Source: Gracilaria gracilis (lineage: Eukaryota; Rhodophyta; Florideophyceae; Gracilariales; Gracilariaceae). Taken from it: a stretch of 64,000 bases of DNA. The stretch spans positions 372,001 to 436,000 of the forward strand of contig JARGSG010000026.1 of assembly GCA_030374805.1 (NCBI GenBank). Direction: 5' to 3'. Shown piece after piece: positions 1 to 11,215 of this stretch (positions are counted from its first letter, which is position 1; each line of letters opens with the position of its first letter). A program made the translations under genes and the position numbers. The notes below the pieces were generated by a model. The model worked only from the letters and a program-made list of their open reading frames with translations. It searched no databases and was not told the origin of the DNA.

Positions 1-2400
1 AGCTTCAGATACCCCTGCTCATCATTGCTTCGAAGAAGTCTTAGAAGTTCAATTCTCTCTAGCTTCCTGCGCCTTTTTTCAGCTCTATTCTTCTCCATTA
101 AAAAACGTTCAAAATTCTTCCACACACGAGTCTGAACGCTCGACGGCTCTAAAACATCAACCACGCGAAGTTTCTCTCGATATTGGCGATTGAAAAGCAG
201 AAACAAAAAAGCAACAGAACCCCATACCAATTTGGCAAAGCTTAACGCGGAAGCCCTCACTCTTGGATCTGGATTCGCGACAATCAGCCTCTGAAAACGT
301 ATCAAAACTTGCATTGCCATCTTCGGGTTCCTTTTGGGTGCTAGCACAATGGTTGATGTCTAGTGGCACCATGTATTCACTCTAGCAGCATTCAACAGCG
401 CGTCAACAATCTTAAAGCACAGAGCTGGCGACTCGACAAACGCATAGTCCGCAGAAGCCTCGTGTTTTGCTTCGAACTGCTTGCGCACGTCGGCTATTTG
501 CACGTCTGAACTCACGCTGTCTGCACGCATGAGACTGCATACCACCATTTCCAGATCGCCACCAGAAACGTTTGCAGGAGACGGTACCGACGTATATCGA
601 CCACCAACAGAGCTGACCGACCAGAAAGCTCATACAAACATTGACCAAATTTAGATCTTGACTCTGTCTGCACTCTATCCAAGGTACCGCAACACTAATG
701 AATTACCAAACAATGGTTGACAACCCGTGGTAACTTAGCACTGGATACTACTGGTAAGCCTTACCAGCCCTTTCATTCCCGAATGAAGCCGATTGTATTC
801 AATCACACGTTGAATAATTTGAGTTCTGTACTGCTTGTGGCTTTTGTGTCTCGTCTGCAACAGACCGAGAGAAGATTTAATAAATTTTTTTCCAGGCCTA
901 AAATTTATCGATCTTGTGCGACGCTGCTGCGTAGCAGTCGAATGCCATCGCTGGTCCATAAAAGTCTCTTCGGAGAGAAAGATAGAGCTTCCTGCCCCCA
1001 GCGTGTGCGCCCATTTTGACGTAATGCGACAAACGCAATACCCTCTGTTGAAAGGAGTGAGGAATCACAATCCATGGGCAAGATTCAAACATCCTGACAA
1101 GGGTTCCCCTTTCCTTGACAACAAAGAGTAGTTTGAATCCTCCGTTGAGCCGGCCACAAATCTACGTACGGAAGGCATTCCCTTGTTTTTCAAGGATTAA
1201 CTCTTCTGGATTAATGGGTATAAATGAACCAGACGGTAGCTCATCCGGTTCTGCGGCGAGAATATCATCGTATACATTATCCGAAATATACTCGGCTCTA
1301 TCTACGAGGTCTTCCTCTAGGAAACAGTGTATGCCGAGGTCCTCAACTGGCTCTGATTCCCCAGAGTTTCCAAGCCTGGAGAGCGCATCAGCCTGGATAT
1401 TCAGGGTTCCTTTCTTGTACCTGACATCGAAGTCGAATTCCGAGAGCCGGAGACGCCAACGCATAAGGCCACCAGAAGGTTCTAAAACGTCCATTTGCCA
1501 ACGGAGTGGAGAATGATCCGTTTGTACCACGAAGTGGGTCGCCATGAGATAGAGTCTCAACGTTGTTAATGCCCAAACGATTGCAAGACACTGCCTCTCA
1601 AAGACTGATTAATTACGCTCGTGGAAGTTCAAAGAGCGGGACCAATATCCAAAAGCATGTCGCTTGCCATCTTCCGCGGTCTAGAACACTGCACAATCTA
1701 ACTGGTTATTACTGGCAACAGTGTCAACTTCGAACGGAAGCCAAGGTTTGGGTAAAGCCAAGACTGGCGGAGACGTAACAGCGTCTACTTGACGCGAAAA
1801 GGCAGACGCTTCCGCGTCGCCAAAGGGTTCCAGTTTAACTGGTTATCTTTTTTTGAGAAGGGAGTGAGAGGAGCCGCAAGATCTGCGAAATTCGGTTCGA
1901 AGTGGAGGTAAACGTTGCACAGCCCGAGAAATAATCGGAGTTCCGTTTGAGTTGTCGGATGATTCGCTTCCTTCAGCGACTTGAGCCTTACCTCATCGAC
2001 TTAGAGCCTTCCAGGACGGATGATATGTCCCAAATATTCCACCGAGTCGGTAAAGAACTCACGCTTCTTGAGTTTCAAGGTTATACCTGCGTCCTGCAAT
2101 ATTTTCCTAATCTCATCCACACGGTATAGATGATCATCCAGATTGTTGGAAAAGACAATAATATCGTCCAAGTACATCAGACATGTTGGCCACTTCAATC
2201 TCGCTAAGAGAATATCGACGGCACGTTGAAACGTTGCCGGCGAATTCGTTAATCCTAACCGCATTCAATTAAACTGGAAGAGTGCCTGGTGAAGGATGAA
2301 AGCTGTTTTATCCCTAACTCCCTTCTGTAACGGAATTTGCCAATATGCCCAATTGGCGTCTACGGCTGTAAACACCAAGGCACTTCCAAGCGGCCGGCCT
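1..2400 (-). mobile_element. Ty3/gypsy-type LTR retrotransposon fossil A, 3' half (reverse transcriptase end, RNase H, integrase start)
   Basis: Reading the minus strand from 2400 downward, the translations show the end of a Ty3/gypsy reverse transcriptase (YLDDIIVFS around 2160-2190, LGHII near 2010), then an RNase H/connection region at about 1560-1160 (TDHSPL and DALSR motifs), then the zinc-binding N-terminus of an integrase at about 1090-890. This is the canonical RT-RNase H-integrase order. The element is clearly broken, with many disruptions, and its left end is not recognisable; it may run out of the window. It continues on the other side of the MULE at 8579. No LTR could be defined. 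Confidence 0.85.
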
Positions 2401-2651
2401 AGAATCTACGCACTGTACAGACTGTAGAATTTTTGTTCTAGATCCGCCTATTATATGAAACAAAATTCGGAGGATGCTCTCCTTCTTACACCGCCCTCCC
2501 CGGACCCTCTACTACCAATTCTTCTATGCCGAGTCAAGGGACCCTCCGTTCCTAGGCTCTTGATTGGTCAGCGCCCTCCCGCGTCACCCTTCTGAGCTCC
2601 CCTGGCGTCCTGCGTGACATAACACGGTTCAAAAAAAGCGCGCACTTTGCG
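2401..2651 (+). repeat. Left terminal inverted repeat of the MULE
   Basis: The 251 bp repeat pairs with 8328-8578 in inverted orientation. Similarity ends abruptly after GCGCACTTTGCG at 2651. Both copies include the stretch GATTGGTCAGCGCCCTCC and a run of seven As before GCGCGCAC. Confidence 0.93.
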
Positions 2652-3233
2652 TAAGTCCTCTTGCGCGATTGCCCATTTACGCTTGCTCCATCCCAGCTGC
2701 TCTTTCTCGGCCCTCCTTTCCGCTCGTTCCTTCCACTCCCGACCCTCCGTGTTGCTCCTCCTTCCTTCTCGCCCCCTCGATTTCTATTTCCGCATTCCGC
2801 ATTCCGCCACGGCCGTCCTCCCATTTCGCTGCGCTCTGCGGTTTCTTGCTTCTACAATCGGACTTTTCCTTGTTCGGGCTCGCTTCTACCCGTTTCAGTT
2901 TGATCGCTGCTTCCGCTTGCTACCGCTTCTGCCTGCTGCTCGAGCCAGGCACTGGCATCTATCGCTTCGCGCCCATCCCATCTCCGGCTTCCCGTAACTG
3001 GGCGCTTCTAATTGGACCTTATCGGTCGGCGCTTGTGTTTGGCCCCTTCTGGTGATACCTTCCGCATTTAGACCCCGCTTCTCGCTTCCTGTGCCGTCTG
3101 CTTTGTGCCGGCTGTTCATTCTTCGTCTCCTTGCTTGTGTCTCCTGGTTCTTTCTGCTTGCGCCCTCCGCGTCTCGCCGCTCGTACCTGCCGCTGGCCTG
3201 TGTCATTTTTGGCCGTTCGAGTTCCCAGCATCG
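2652..3233 (+). repeat. Pyrimidine-rich left subterminal region of the MULE
   Basis: This stretch between the left TIR and the first MULE gene is strongly C/T-rich on the plus strand and full of short GCTTCYGCTTGCT-like and CGCTCGTTCC-like words. It mirrors the purine-rich region 7740-8327 at the other end when that is read on the opposite strand. Open frames here are repetitive Ser/Leu/Pro/Arg strings and I do not regard them as genes. Confidence 0.5.
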
Positions 3234-4664
3234 ATGATCACCTTCCGCGATGCTGAAGACACGTCCGTGCGGTATCCACCCGGGGATTCTCTCGGTGCCA
3301 AAATTTTCAGCATTTTGGATCCTCGCTTCGAAGATTCGGGAGATGAAGTCGATGAAAATTTTAATCCTGTGAAGAGCACGGAAGAAGTTTTATCCGGAAA
3401 GAAGGATGTAGATCGCAAGTTTACGAAGAAGGAAGAAAAGAATATACGTCAGATTGTTAAGAAGATTTCACGGTTCATGGAAAAGGTAAAGCAGCATACA
3501 AGAATAAAGTTCAACCGTAAGGACAGCAATGGCGTTAAAGAATTGAAAGGACTGTGGTCCTACCTCATTCTGGATGTGAAGAACGCGCATGACAATAAAG
3601 GCAATGTTGGGCCTCATTTTATATCATGTTGTGAACGAGAGTCGTGGTTCTCCAATATTCTCTAAGGAAGCGGAGTCTTGGAACTGGAGCCTTCCCCTGG
3701 TGTAGTTTTGATTACGGTTGATACAGGTCGGGATATCAGTACCGTCGCAAATGTCTACGAACAGCAGTCTCGAGAGGAACAAATTGAGATCCTCGACCGC
3801 TACAAACAGCGTTTCACTGAAAAACTGTATCCGAGCCCGAAGGAAGTACTGATAATGGTTGTACCTATCATTGTCGGTGGAGAACATTGGGCAGCGTTTG
3901 TGGCAGAGAAGATTGGGGAACTTAGGTGGAGAATATACTGGGGTGAGAGTTTACGGTTTGGGTGCTCTAGTAAATGCCGCAAGATGATCATGAAACTTAT
4001 TGAGCACTCTCAGCAATTGGAAATCAATTGGATAGTGGCGAAGGAGAACTACATGCTCGATATTCTGGGCTTCACGCGACAGACGGATTCGCACAGCTGT
4101 GATGCTTACGTGCTCTCTATGATGGCATGTTTCGCGCGTACGCATGGTGCGATTCCTAATGAGAAGTTTATCCGTGGTCATGACCGGAACTTGTGCGAGC
4201 GATTCCGATGGCGCTGTGCTGAGGTTCGGATGCGGCTTATTATGTCCATAATACACATCATGCCCTTTATGAACGAGTTCGTCGTCGGGATGATCCATCT
4301 GCAACGCCGTCAAATTATCTACCTCGCACGCAACAGTACACAATTCCAAAGTAAAAGGGTTTGCGTGAGTGAAGAGAGCACAAAGGACAGCGAGGTGGTA
4401 CATGAGGCGGTACAGGTGAGATCTACAGTGGGGAAGACGAGTGTTAATACAGGGAGTTTTTATGGAGGTGTCGCTGGCGGTCCTAGCGCGGCTTTAGGTG
4501 GTGAGAACGTTCAGGATGGGAGAGATGGGACCAAGGACAAGGGCCATAGGACTCAGGATGATGCTGCAGCGACTGATAATCGTGAATTTGTGAATGATAA
4601 TATCGAAAAGCATGTGCTCGATCTCCCCGCCTATGTGTACGATCTCTGCGCAAAGGAGGGGTAG
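3234..4664 (+). pseudogene. MULE-borne Ulp1-like (C48) cysteine protease, split into two frames
   Basis: An ATG at 3234 opens a 143-codon frame that stops at 3665, and a second frame runs from about 3678 to 4664. The second frame has the hallmarks of the Ulp1/SENP fold: GGEHW with the catalytic His (around 3880), IYWGESL where the family usually has an Asp-Ser pair, and QTDSHSCDAYV with the oxyanion Gln and nucleophile Cys (around 4080-4110). Ulp1-like domains are known passengers of some plant MULEs (the Kaonashi type), where their role is unclear. Acid-to-Glu change at the Asp site and the frame split suggest decay, although an unrecognised short intron near 3665 is possible. The C-terminal third is low-complexity and unassigned. 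Confidence 0.72.
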
Positions 4665-4880
4665 GAATACGGGGTTCAATTTTGCAAAGTAATGAGGAGA
4701 TCACGGAAGTATGGACTGAATATCCGAATACGGTGTCTAAAATACAAGCATAAAGCACCTGGGTCTGCTTGCAAAGCCGCCTTCATGGCAAAGGCAATCA
4801 GGAACGAGAATGGGTAGATAGTTTCTGGGAGAGAAGTTCATAATTATGAACGTCTGAGTAGTGAATATCGCGGTAGTAAG

Positions 4881-5372
4881 GTGAAAAGAAGGGACGCCAT
4901 AAAGGCTGCCATAGCGAAGAAAATACCCCCCTTTCTACGGATTCCATTTGTTACCTTTGACCCTCCGAAAGAAACTAAAGAGATACGTTCTGAAAAGGAG
5001 GGAGGATCGAAAGTGAGGGTGGTTCCATCCGATGATGACAATTTTCTCCCATCAATTCCTGCACGTCCTCCCAGTGTCAATGACTGGGTGCAGAACAACC
5101 GAAGGCTCCAGAATGATGGGGAGTACCTGAGGACTCCAAATCCTCGGCGTGACCATAGTGCGACTGGGGAAATTGCTGGGCAAACTGGGGATGACGAAGT
5201 TATATTTGTGGATGTTGAGGACAACTGTAGAGGTTCTGGAAGCGTGGCGGCGAATGAAAGTGGAGGACCAGAAGATATGCTTGAGGTACGACCTGATTCC
5301 CGCCGTTTTATATCCGATGACAGTTCAGTCATCGATATTACAGATGAAGTAAGGAAGAGAAATGGCACATAA
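4881..5372 (+). CDS. Unrecognised MULE-internal ORF
   Basis: The open frame of 163 codons encodes a polar, acidic protein with Asp/Glu-rich patches (SDDDN near the middle, VIDITDE near the end) and no domain I recognise. It lies in the same direction as the Ulp1-like and transposase remnants, inside the MULE. A good donor-like GGTAAGTC occurs just after the stop at 5391, followed by TCTAAC at 5422 and a CAAG acceptor near 5442; another open stretch runs from there to about 5687 and holds an Asp/Ser-rich patch. The two stretches may be exons of one gene, but I cannot prove the splice. The start codon is a guess. Confidence 0.35.
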   Translation: MKRRDAIKAAIAKKIPPFLRIPFVTFDPPKETKEIRSEKEGGSKVRVVPSDDDNFLPSIPARPPSVNDWVQNNRRLQNDGEYLRTPNPRRDHSATGEIAGQTGDDEVIFVDVEDNCRGSGSVAANESGGPEDMLEVRPDSRRFISDDSSVIDITDEVRKRNGT

Positions 5373-5754
5373 GGGATGGAGGTAAGTCTTCAGCCTAGAA
5401 CGCAGTACATTTATTGTAATATCTAACATTGTCCCGTACAAGTCTGGTATATTTACTGCACGTGATCGTACCACAACACCGGGAACAGGAACAGGACGGG
5501 ACGACGAGAACGAAGGAATGAAGAAAGGGCTGACACCGTCCGATGATGATGATGATAGCAACAGTTCTACTTCAAATTGTGAGTATCCAGCGGAGGAATG
5601 GGTGCGGCGAGGGTTCGTACCGTACATGGATCAGATGGAAGCCAGCAACCACCACGAAGTTTTGCAGCACCTTCAGTATATAGCGTAGTATTTTGGCTTT
5701 AAACTCTTTAGAAGAGACTCGAAGTACGGCCATGATGAGGAGGGAAGAAAAGTT

Positions 5755-7166
5755 TTGTTGCGAGGGTATCTGAAGTGCTCCCTCCAATATGACAAAAAAC
5801 TAAAGTTTCCATACAGTTTCAAGATCAGGAGAGTTCGTGTTTCGAAAACACGGACAAACGAGTTCGCTTTCTCTCCCGAGTTCTCCCGAGCGCACCACAA
5901 TCACTCCCCCACTCCACCTACCGTGCTCCGTAAATTGTGTCTTACTGCACAAGTTGAATCCCGCCATCTACGAAACAACCTCCATCTCCCGTACGACGTC
6001 GTGATAAAGTTAATCGAGGATAAATACGACGTCAAAGTGGACAGAGAGCTTTTTCGAAAGCGGCTACAATACCTATACGATTCGCGTTACCCGAAGGAGA
6101 AGGATTGCCTAAGACTATATCAGAACCTCATCGAATTGCAGTCGGAGAACCCAAATCACAAAGTTTTTTGTCGAACGGACCCTCGCAATGGTCTCCAATT
6201 TGTGGCATGGTGTTTGGATGACTGGTTTAAAGACTACGAACAGTATGGTATAGAATCAAACAGTTCCTCGAGCTAGCCGTACGGTTTTCCGGGTACTATA
6301 GGGTTACGGACGCCGTGGTGCTCCGTACAAATGAGGCTGCATTCAATTATGAGATTGATGTGGAAGATCTCCAGATATCATTCGAACAACCACTAGTGTT
6401 GTTCACGCTGTTTTTGTTCACTGCCACAACCTCATCTGGTGTAACGATTAACGCAGGACATACCCACAATACAACGTACAATGTATACATGTACATAAGA
6501 GAGAAGTTCCCTGACAACATGGCTGGTAGGTGCAGCTGCCGAGATGGAACGGCTTGGGGATTCCCTTGCTCCCACATTACCCGTATATACGTCATCTAAA
6601 ACGATATGAGAGATCTCTGGCCTCATATCACGAACGCACTTCCCGCACGATTTCAAATAGAAGACCTGTGCCACCCTTATTGGGGATGCAACCACGATAA
6701 TTGGACATTAAGGGATATCCTCACAATGCGCGAGAAACAAAGAGGACCCTCTACAGACCTAATGCCTCGCGACCGGGGAAAAGGAGACACCGGGGAACTC
6801 GCAACATCCGAAACGCCTGCTGGCGCGCAAAGACCTTCATATCACACATTCCATGCTAACTTTAACCAGTTACAGCAACAACAACAGACTGAAATGCGTA
6901 CCGAAGTAGCGTACTCGAATGGAAAAGCTCTATACGACCAGATGCATCGCCTGGCACAGAGTTATGGCCACATAGGTCTTGAAAGCGTCATCCAGTACCT
7001 TCAAAACGGCTTGCGTCAGGTCAACGATGGTGGATATCCATCTAAACCAGATGCCCGACTTCCAGCTCCTTCGCGTCTACCAGATATGTCCACAAACCCG
7101 GAACAAGCCCATTCTGTCAACGTTGTAAACCCCAGCCCTGGTCCTGGGGCACGGACGCGCAAATGA
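5755..7166 (+). pseudogene. MULE transposase remnant lacking the DDE core
   Basis: Three successive frames look like parts of one MULE transposase. The first (5755-6276) resembles the helical region upstream of the catalytic domain. The second (6315-6599) ends in a SWIM zinc finger, CSCRDGTAWGFPCSHI (CxC then CxH) around 6530-6580, a standard C-terminal mark of MULE transposases. The third (6606-7166) is a Gln-rich, Pro-rich tail. About 250 residues that should hold the three catalytic acids between the first two parts are absent, so an internal deletion near 6280-6310 is likely. The copy could move only if supplied with transposase from elsewhere. Confidence 0.7.
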
Positions 7167-7739
7167 AAGAAATCTTCTCTGGAAAGAGGATCAAAACGAC
7201 ATCGTGTAGATAATGCTCAGAGTACCAACGCGCAAAACGTTAGAGGTGCTCTTCCACCGGCCTCGGATACTGAAATAACAACTACAAGCCAGGCAATTGC
7301 CAGAGCAATATCTGTTGTTGATCACCCAGACAACCAGTATGGGGCGTTCAGTAGGGAAAGTTAAATAAATCTTAGTAATCATGAGTGAAGTGAAGAATTG
7401 CAATTCATACCAGTTAGTAAACATACCTTAGTCATTCCGCGGGAACGTACAAGCCAATTGAGGTACGCCTTCCTTCTCTACAAGGTGGTGCAACATCTGC
7501 GTGTGTTTGCGGTCATCATCGACCATTCATCGGAATGATGACGGTAAAGGCCAGCAGGCGAGAAAACCAATTGAGAGTGGCGACGGTGTGGCAGCAATCG
7601 CCAGTGGGAAAGCCAATCCAGATTGGCGATGGCGAGGCAACAGTCGCAGCGGTTGACACTGCCCCGTAGAGCCGCTCAGCGCCCCAGACCTTGATGAAAA
7701 GAATACGATCCACCAAAGCGCTGCAGGGACGAGAAGCAC

Positions 7740-8327
7740 CGAAGAACGCCTGAAAAAAAGCAAGATAGACGAGCGGCAGACAATAGCGACAGATTAAAGC
7801 AGCAGAGAGAAGCCACAGATAGCAACAGCAGAGGAAGGCAGCAGAGACAAACGGCAGAAAATAGCAACTGAGACAGACAGCAGAGAAGAGCGGCAGATAC
7901 GAGCAGCAGAGAAGGGCAGCAGAGACAAAGAGCAAACAATAGGAGCAGCAGGAGAAGGGTGCAGCAGGCGATAGCGACACACAACCGTAGAAGACGGAAC
8001 CAGCAGGCAAGAGCGGTACAAAAGATCCGGAGTAAAGATTGGCAGAAGGAATATGTAGAAAAAAACGGCGGGTACGAGTGACAGGACGTAACAGCGGGCA
8101 CGAGTAACGAAAAGGGAACGAAAGGCACAAGCGACGAAAAGGGAACAACAGGCACGAGCGATGAGAAGGAAGGGGCACGAGCGATAGGAAGGAATGGCAG
8201 GCACGGGCGACGAGAAGATGCGAAAAGATTGGCACGGAGGATTGGGACGCATAGGACGGGCGGATAGAGAGCGATGGCAAACTGGCAGGCAGGCAGGAGC
8301 GACTGGGAGGAGTAAATATTTTGAGAG
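7740..8327 (+). repeat. Purine-rich right subterminal repeats of the MULE
   Basis: The region contains many imperfect copies of GCAGAGA(C/A)A, GGCAGA and GGCACGAGCGA(C/T)GA words, the last recurring about every 25-40 nt between 8090 and 8220. Read on the other strand it resembles the left subterminal region. Subterminal repeats of this kind often bind the transposase in MULEs; that role is inferred here. The long frames on the minus strand are repetitive Ser/Leu/Cys strings and are not called as genes. Confidence 0.55.
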
Positions 8328-8578
8328 CGCAAAGTGCGCGCTTTTTTTGAACCGAGTTACGTCACGCAGGGCGCCGGGGGAGCTCAGAAAGGTGACGCGG
8401 GAGGGCGCTGACCAATCAAGAGCCTAGAAACGGAAGGTCTCTTGACTGGGCATAGAAGAATTGGTAGTAGAGGGTCTGGGGAGGGCGGTGTAAGAAGGAG
8501 AGGATACTCCAAATTTTGTTTCATATAATAGGAGGATCTAGGACAAAAAATCTACAGTCTTTACAGTGCGTAGATTCT
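8328..8578 (-). repeat. Right terminal inverted repeat of the MULE
   Basis: This is the inverted partner of 2401-2651, ending TACAGTGCGTAGATTCT at 8578. The two ends differ at roughly 18 of 251 positions by eye, which points to an old insertion. Confidence 0.93.
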
Positions 8579-11215
8579 CCGCCGGCCCTTCCAAGCGAGA
8601 TTCATCCATCCGGGGAATGGGATAAACGTCTTTGACAGTAGCTAGATTGGGCTTTCTGGTATCGATACAGAATCGCCATGCGCCATCTGGTTTCGGAACT
8701 AAAACGACTGGTGGTGCCGAAGAAGACTGAGCAGGCTCAATTACACCAGCGCGTAGCATCTTATTGATCTGAGTTTTCTCCACTTCCCAAGCTCTCGGCC
8801 CTGCCCAATACGGGTGTTTTGAAATAGGCCGAGTACCTGGTAGAAGGTCAATACTGTGCTCAGTGATTCCAATTGGTCCAAGGGATCCATTCCACATGGG
8901 AGTAAATTCTTTGAGCATATTCCTAATCTTCTCCCAATGAGTGAGGGGAGGTGGTTGGGATTCAGCTTCCGTAACTTCCCGACAGGATCTGCTTGATCGC
9001 ATCCGGGCAGTAGCGCCTTTGGTTCCAAAGTTACTATACGTTCGAGACTCTAATTGCCGTCACGTGCTGGCGTGGTATCTTCTGAATTTCCGGAGCAGTC
9101 CTCCCCCTTCTTAGATTTTTGAATGCCAAAGGAGTCCAATATCTGAATCTGTGTAGGCACGAGAGCCATAGGATGCGAAAGACCTGAACCCAGTAACTGC
9201 TGTTTGACTAGCCACTGTGTGGTTTTGACAAAATTGGTGACAAGTGCCTGAAAGGGTTTATCGGGAACGATCGAAACGACCCCCTTCAAAACTGCATGTT
9301 GACTTTGATTGTACAACGATTTAGAGGGCTGCACCGTGAATTCCATGTTGTCTGGAGAGACAGGAGACCCAGATTTGAAATTCCAGTGGGAGCGAGACCG
9401 ATTTCGCAACGCGAAGCTTTGTTAAAACGGGAGCCATATCGGGCACTTCCTGAGCGGAAAGAAGCGAAACACGTTTTTGCTTAGCCCGCTTCAACGGTTT
9501 TCGAACAATCGGAACATTAGAACCTTCTATCGTTTCAACAGTTATCGCTCGAGAGCGAATCGTTTTCACCAAGCGGTCACAAAAGTCACAACCGAGAATA
9601 ACTGGTGCTGGCAGTGAAGCGCAGACGACGAAGTCGAATTGAAAGACGTAAGGTCCTAATCTCGTGACTAGAGAAGGGTAGCAAACCGTGCGCAGAGGGT
9701 TATTGTTTGCATCCGCAATATCCAGAGCTGGACCAGAGCGAATATGAGCCCGAAAAAGCCAGAGGTACCAACTTCGAGTTGATTAGGTTTGGAGCGACAC
9801 CTGTGTCCAGGACAGAGAGTTGTCGAAACATAAACTAGTTGGAAAAGCCGAGGTCGGCGTAAACCTTATAATTACTCTTGGCCATAACTGAGACTCGATC
9901 CAAGATACGGGGATTGTGGGAACGTATCTATGGTCGACGCAAAACAGCGAGCTGTTTCGAGTTTGCGTCGGCAGCGATCCTCCTGGTAATGTTTCAGACC
10001 AGGGAGCGAAGCTGCGATGCCTGGGGAGTCTTCAACTTTGGCTTAAAATACGCTCTTCTCATTGGGGAGACTCCCAAGTTCAGTTTTTCGGAACAGAAGT
10101 TGCCGGGTTCGGCGAAACACTTCCGTCCTGGCATCCAGATGGACCTCCTCGTGCGGGTACGATAGCTGTAGCCTGTTGAGCAAGGTTCTCAGTTTCTTCA
10201 GCCTTCATTTTCAACCCTGAAACAGGTCTGCCCAGATAGGCACTCGCTGCTTCATATGAAGTGCTGGGAACACAAGCTTTCTCAGCTGGCCTCAGCAACT
10301 CCTATTGCACGATAATTGTTGACATCTTCAGAGCAGTCAACATATGAACAGGTGATATGTGACCGTGTCGGTAATAACAATGACAGATGGTCGACGTCGA
10401 CTTCTCGGTGTATCGAGTTCCATCACCACGGTGCTGCAGGGTAGTTTTCACCCATTCAGGGCGAGTAAAACGAGAACCGTGGGATGAATATACAAGTGGA
10501 ATGGCTGACACGCAAGATCTTTCTGCATAGAGAGCGGGGTCACCTTCAGAAATATACTCCGAAGTTGACGGTAACTCCGACGTTCCGTACGATTCCGGAT
10601 TGCTTCCCACAAAGTGAACGTTGTAAATCCCCGGTTTGATGGAGTTCCCGTGTGACAGTGATGAAGACGGGGGTGGGCCTTCGGCTAGCAATGCCTTAGA
10701 CCGGCGTCTCGGTGCGTTTTGCGCGCGAAGCGTTTCTCTTTTTAGCCTGGGCGTACTCAAAAAGCTTCAGGTAGGTGATTCGACAATTATTTTTGTGATG
10801 ACGCGCAACCAAGACCCGTATGGTGTGATGTAATTCATACACGAACATCATGCACCTCTCTTGAGCAGAGTACACGTTACCACAGAGGTGAAACGCTTTA
10901 TTCAATCGGGTTGAATAGGCCGTGTCGGTTTCTCCAGGCTTCTGCTTGGTATCCACGAGAGCGAGGATAGCATTGTCGATCGCATTGTTCGTCGCGTACG
11001 ACCTGAATAGGTACTGTAACGCTTCCAGCCAACAAGTAAATCCACGTTCCGAGGCTCTCGAGGAACCTCGAACAGAATTAAACTGGTCATCCGCCGTACC
11101 AGATAAAATGGACGGTAAAAATATGTACGCTTGAGCTTCACTCATCCCAAGAATATCAGATTCCTGTAAGAAGCGGACCAGAAAGTAAAACACTAGTCGA
11201 TACAGAAGCGCCAGG
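8579..11215 (-). mobile_element. Ty3/gypsy-type fossil A, 5' half (Gag, protease region, start of reverse transcriptase)
   Basis: On the minus strand from about 11215 down to 8579 there are Gag-like sequence (about 11200-10300), a protease-like region (about 9860-9300) and the N-terminal part of a gypsy reverse transcriptase (about 9000-8580, with WRFCIDTRKPN and VYPIPRMDE). Each part has a clear relative in fossil B at 11216-14380; the Gag parts share long similar stretches such as RLNKAFH and CGNVYSAQER. The copy is broken, with many disruptions. It is the other half of the element at 1-2400, split by the MULE. Confidence 0.85.

Larger units (their letters stand above)
2401..8578 (+). mobile_element. 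Mutator-like DNA transposon (MULE) with 251 bp TIRs, inserted in fossil A
   Basis: The element is bounded by long inverted repeats (2401-2651 and 8328-8578) that begin AGAATCTACGCACTGTA and differ at about 18 positions by eye. The flanks, CGGCCGGCCT (2391-2400) and CCGCCGGCCC (8579-8588), match at 8 of 10 positions, which fits the 9-10 bp target duplication typical of MULEs. The reverse transcriptase reading of the gypsy fossil breaks off at 2400 and resumes at 8579, so the MULE landed inside it. The plus strand carries an Ulp1-like cysteine protease remnant, an unrecognised ORF and a transposase remnant with a SWIM zinc finger. The DDE core is missing, so this copy looks non-autonomous. Confidence 0.88.

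Noticed and set aside
2647-3231. Overlapping Ser/Pro/Arg-rich frames on both strands
   Set aside because: They arise from the pyrimidine-rich subterminal region of the MULE.
7516-8332. Long minus-strand frames of 152-254 codons rich in Ser, Leu, Cys and Pro
   Set aside because: They are translations of the purine-rich subterminal repeats of the MULE and occur in all frames; no domain or start context supports a gene.
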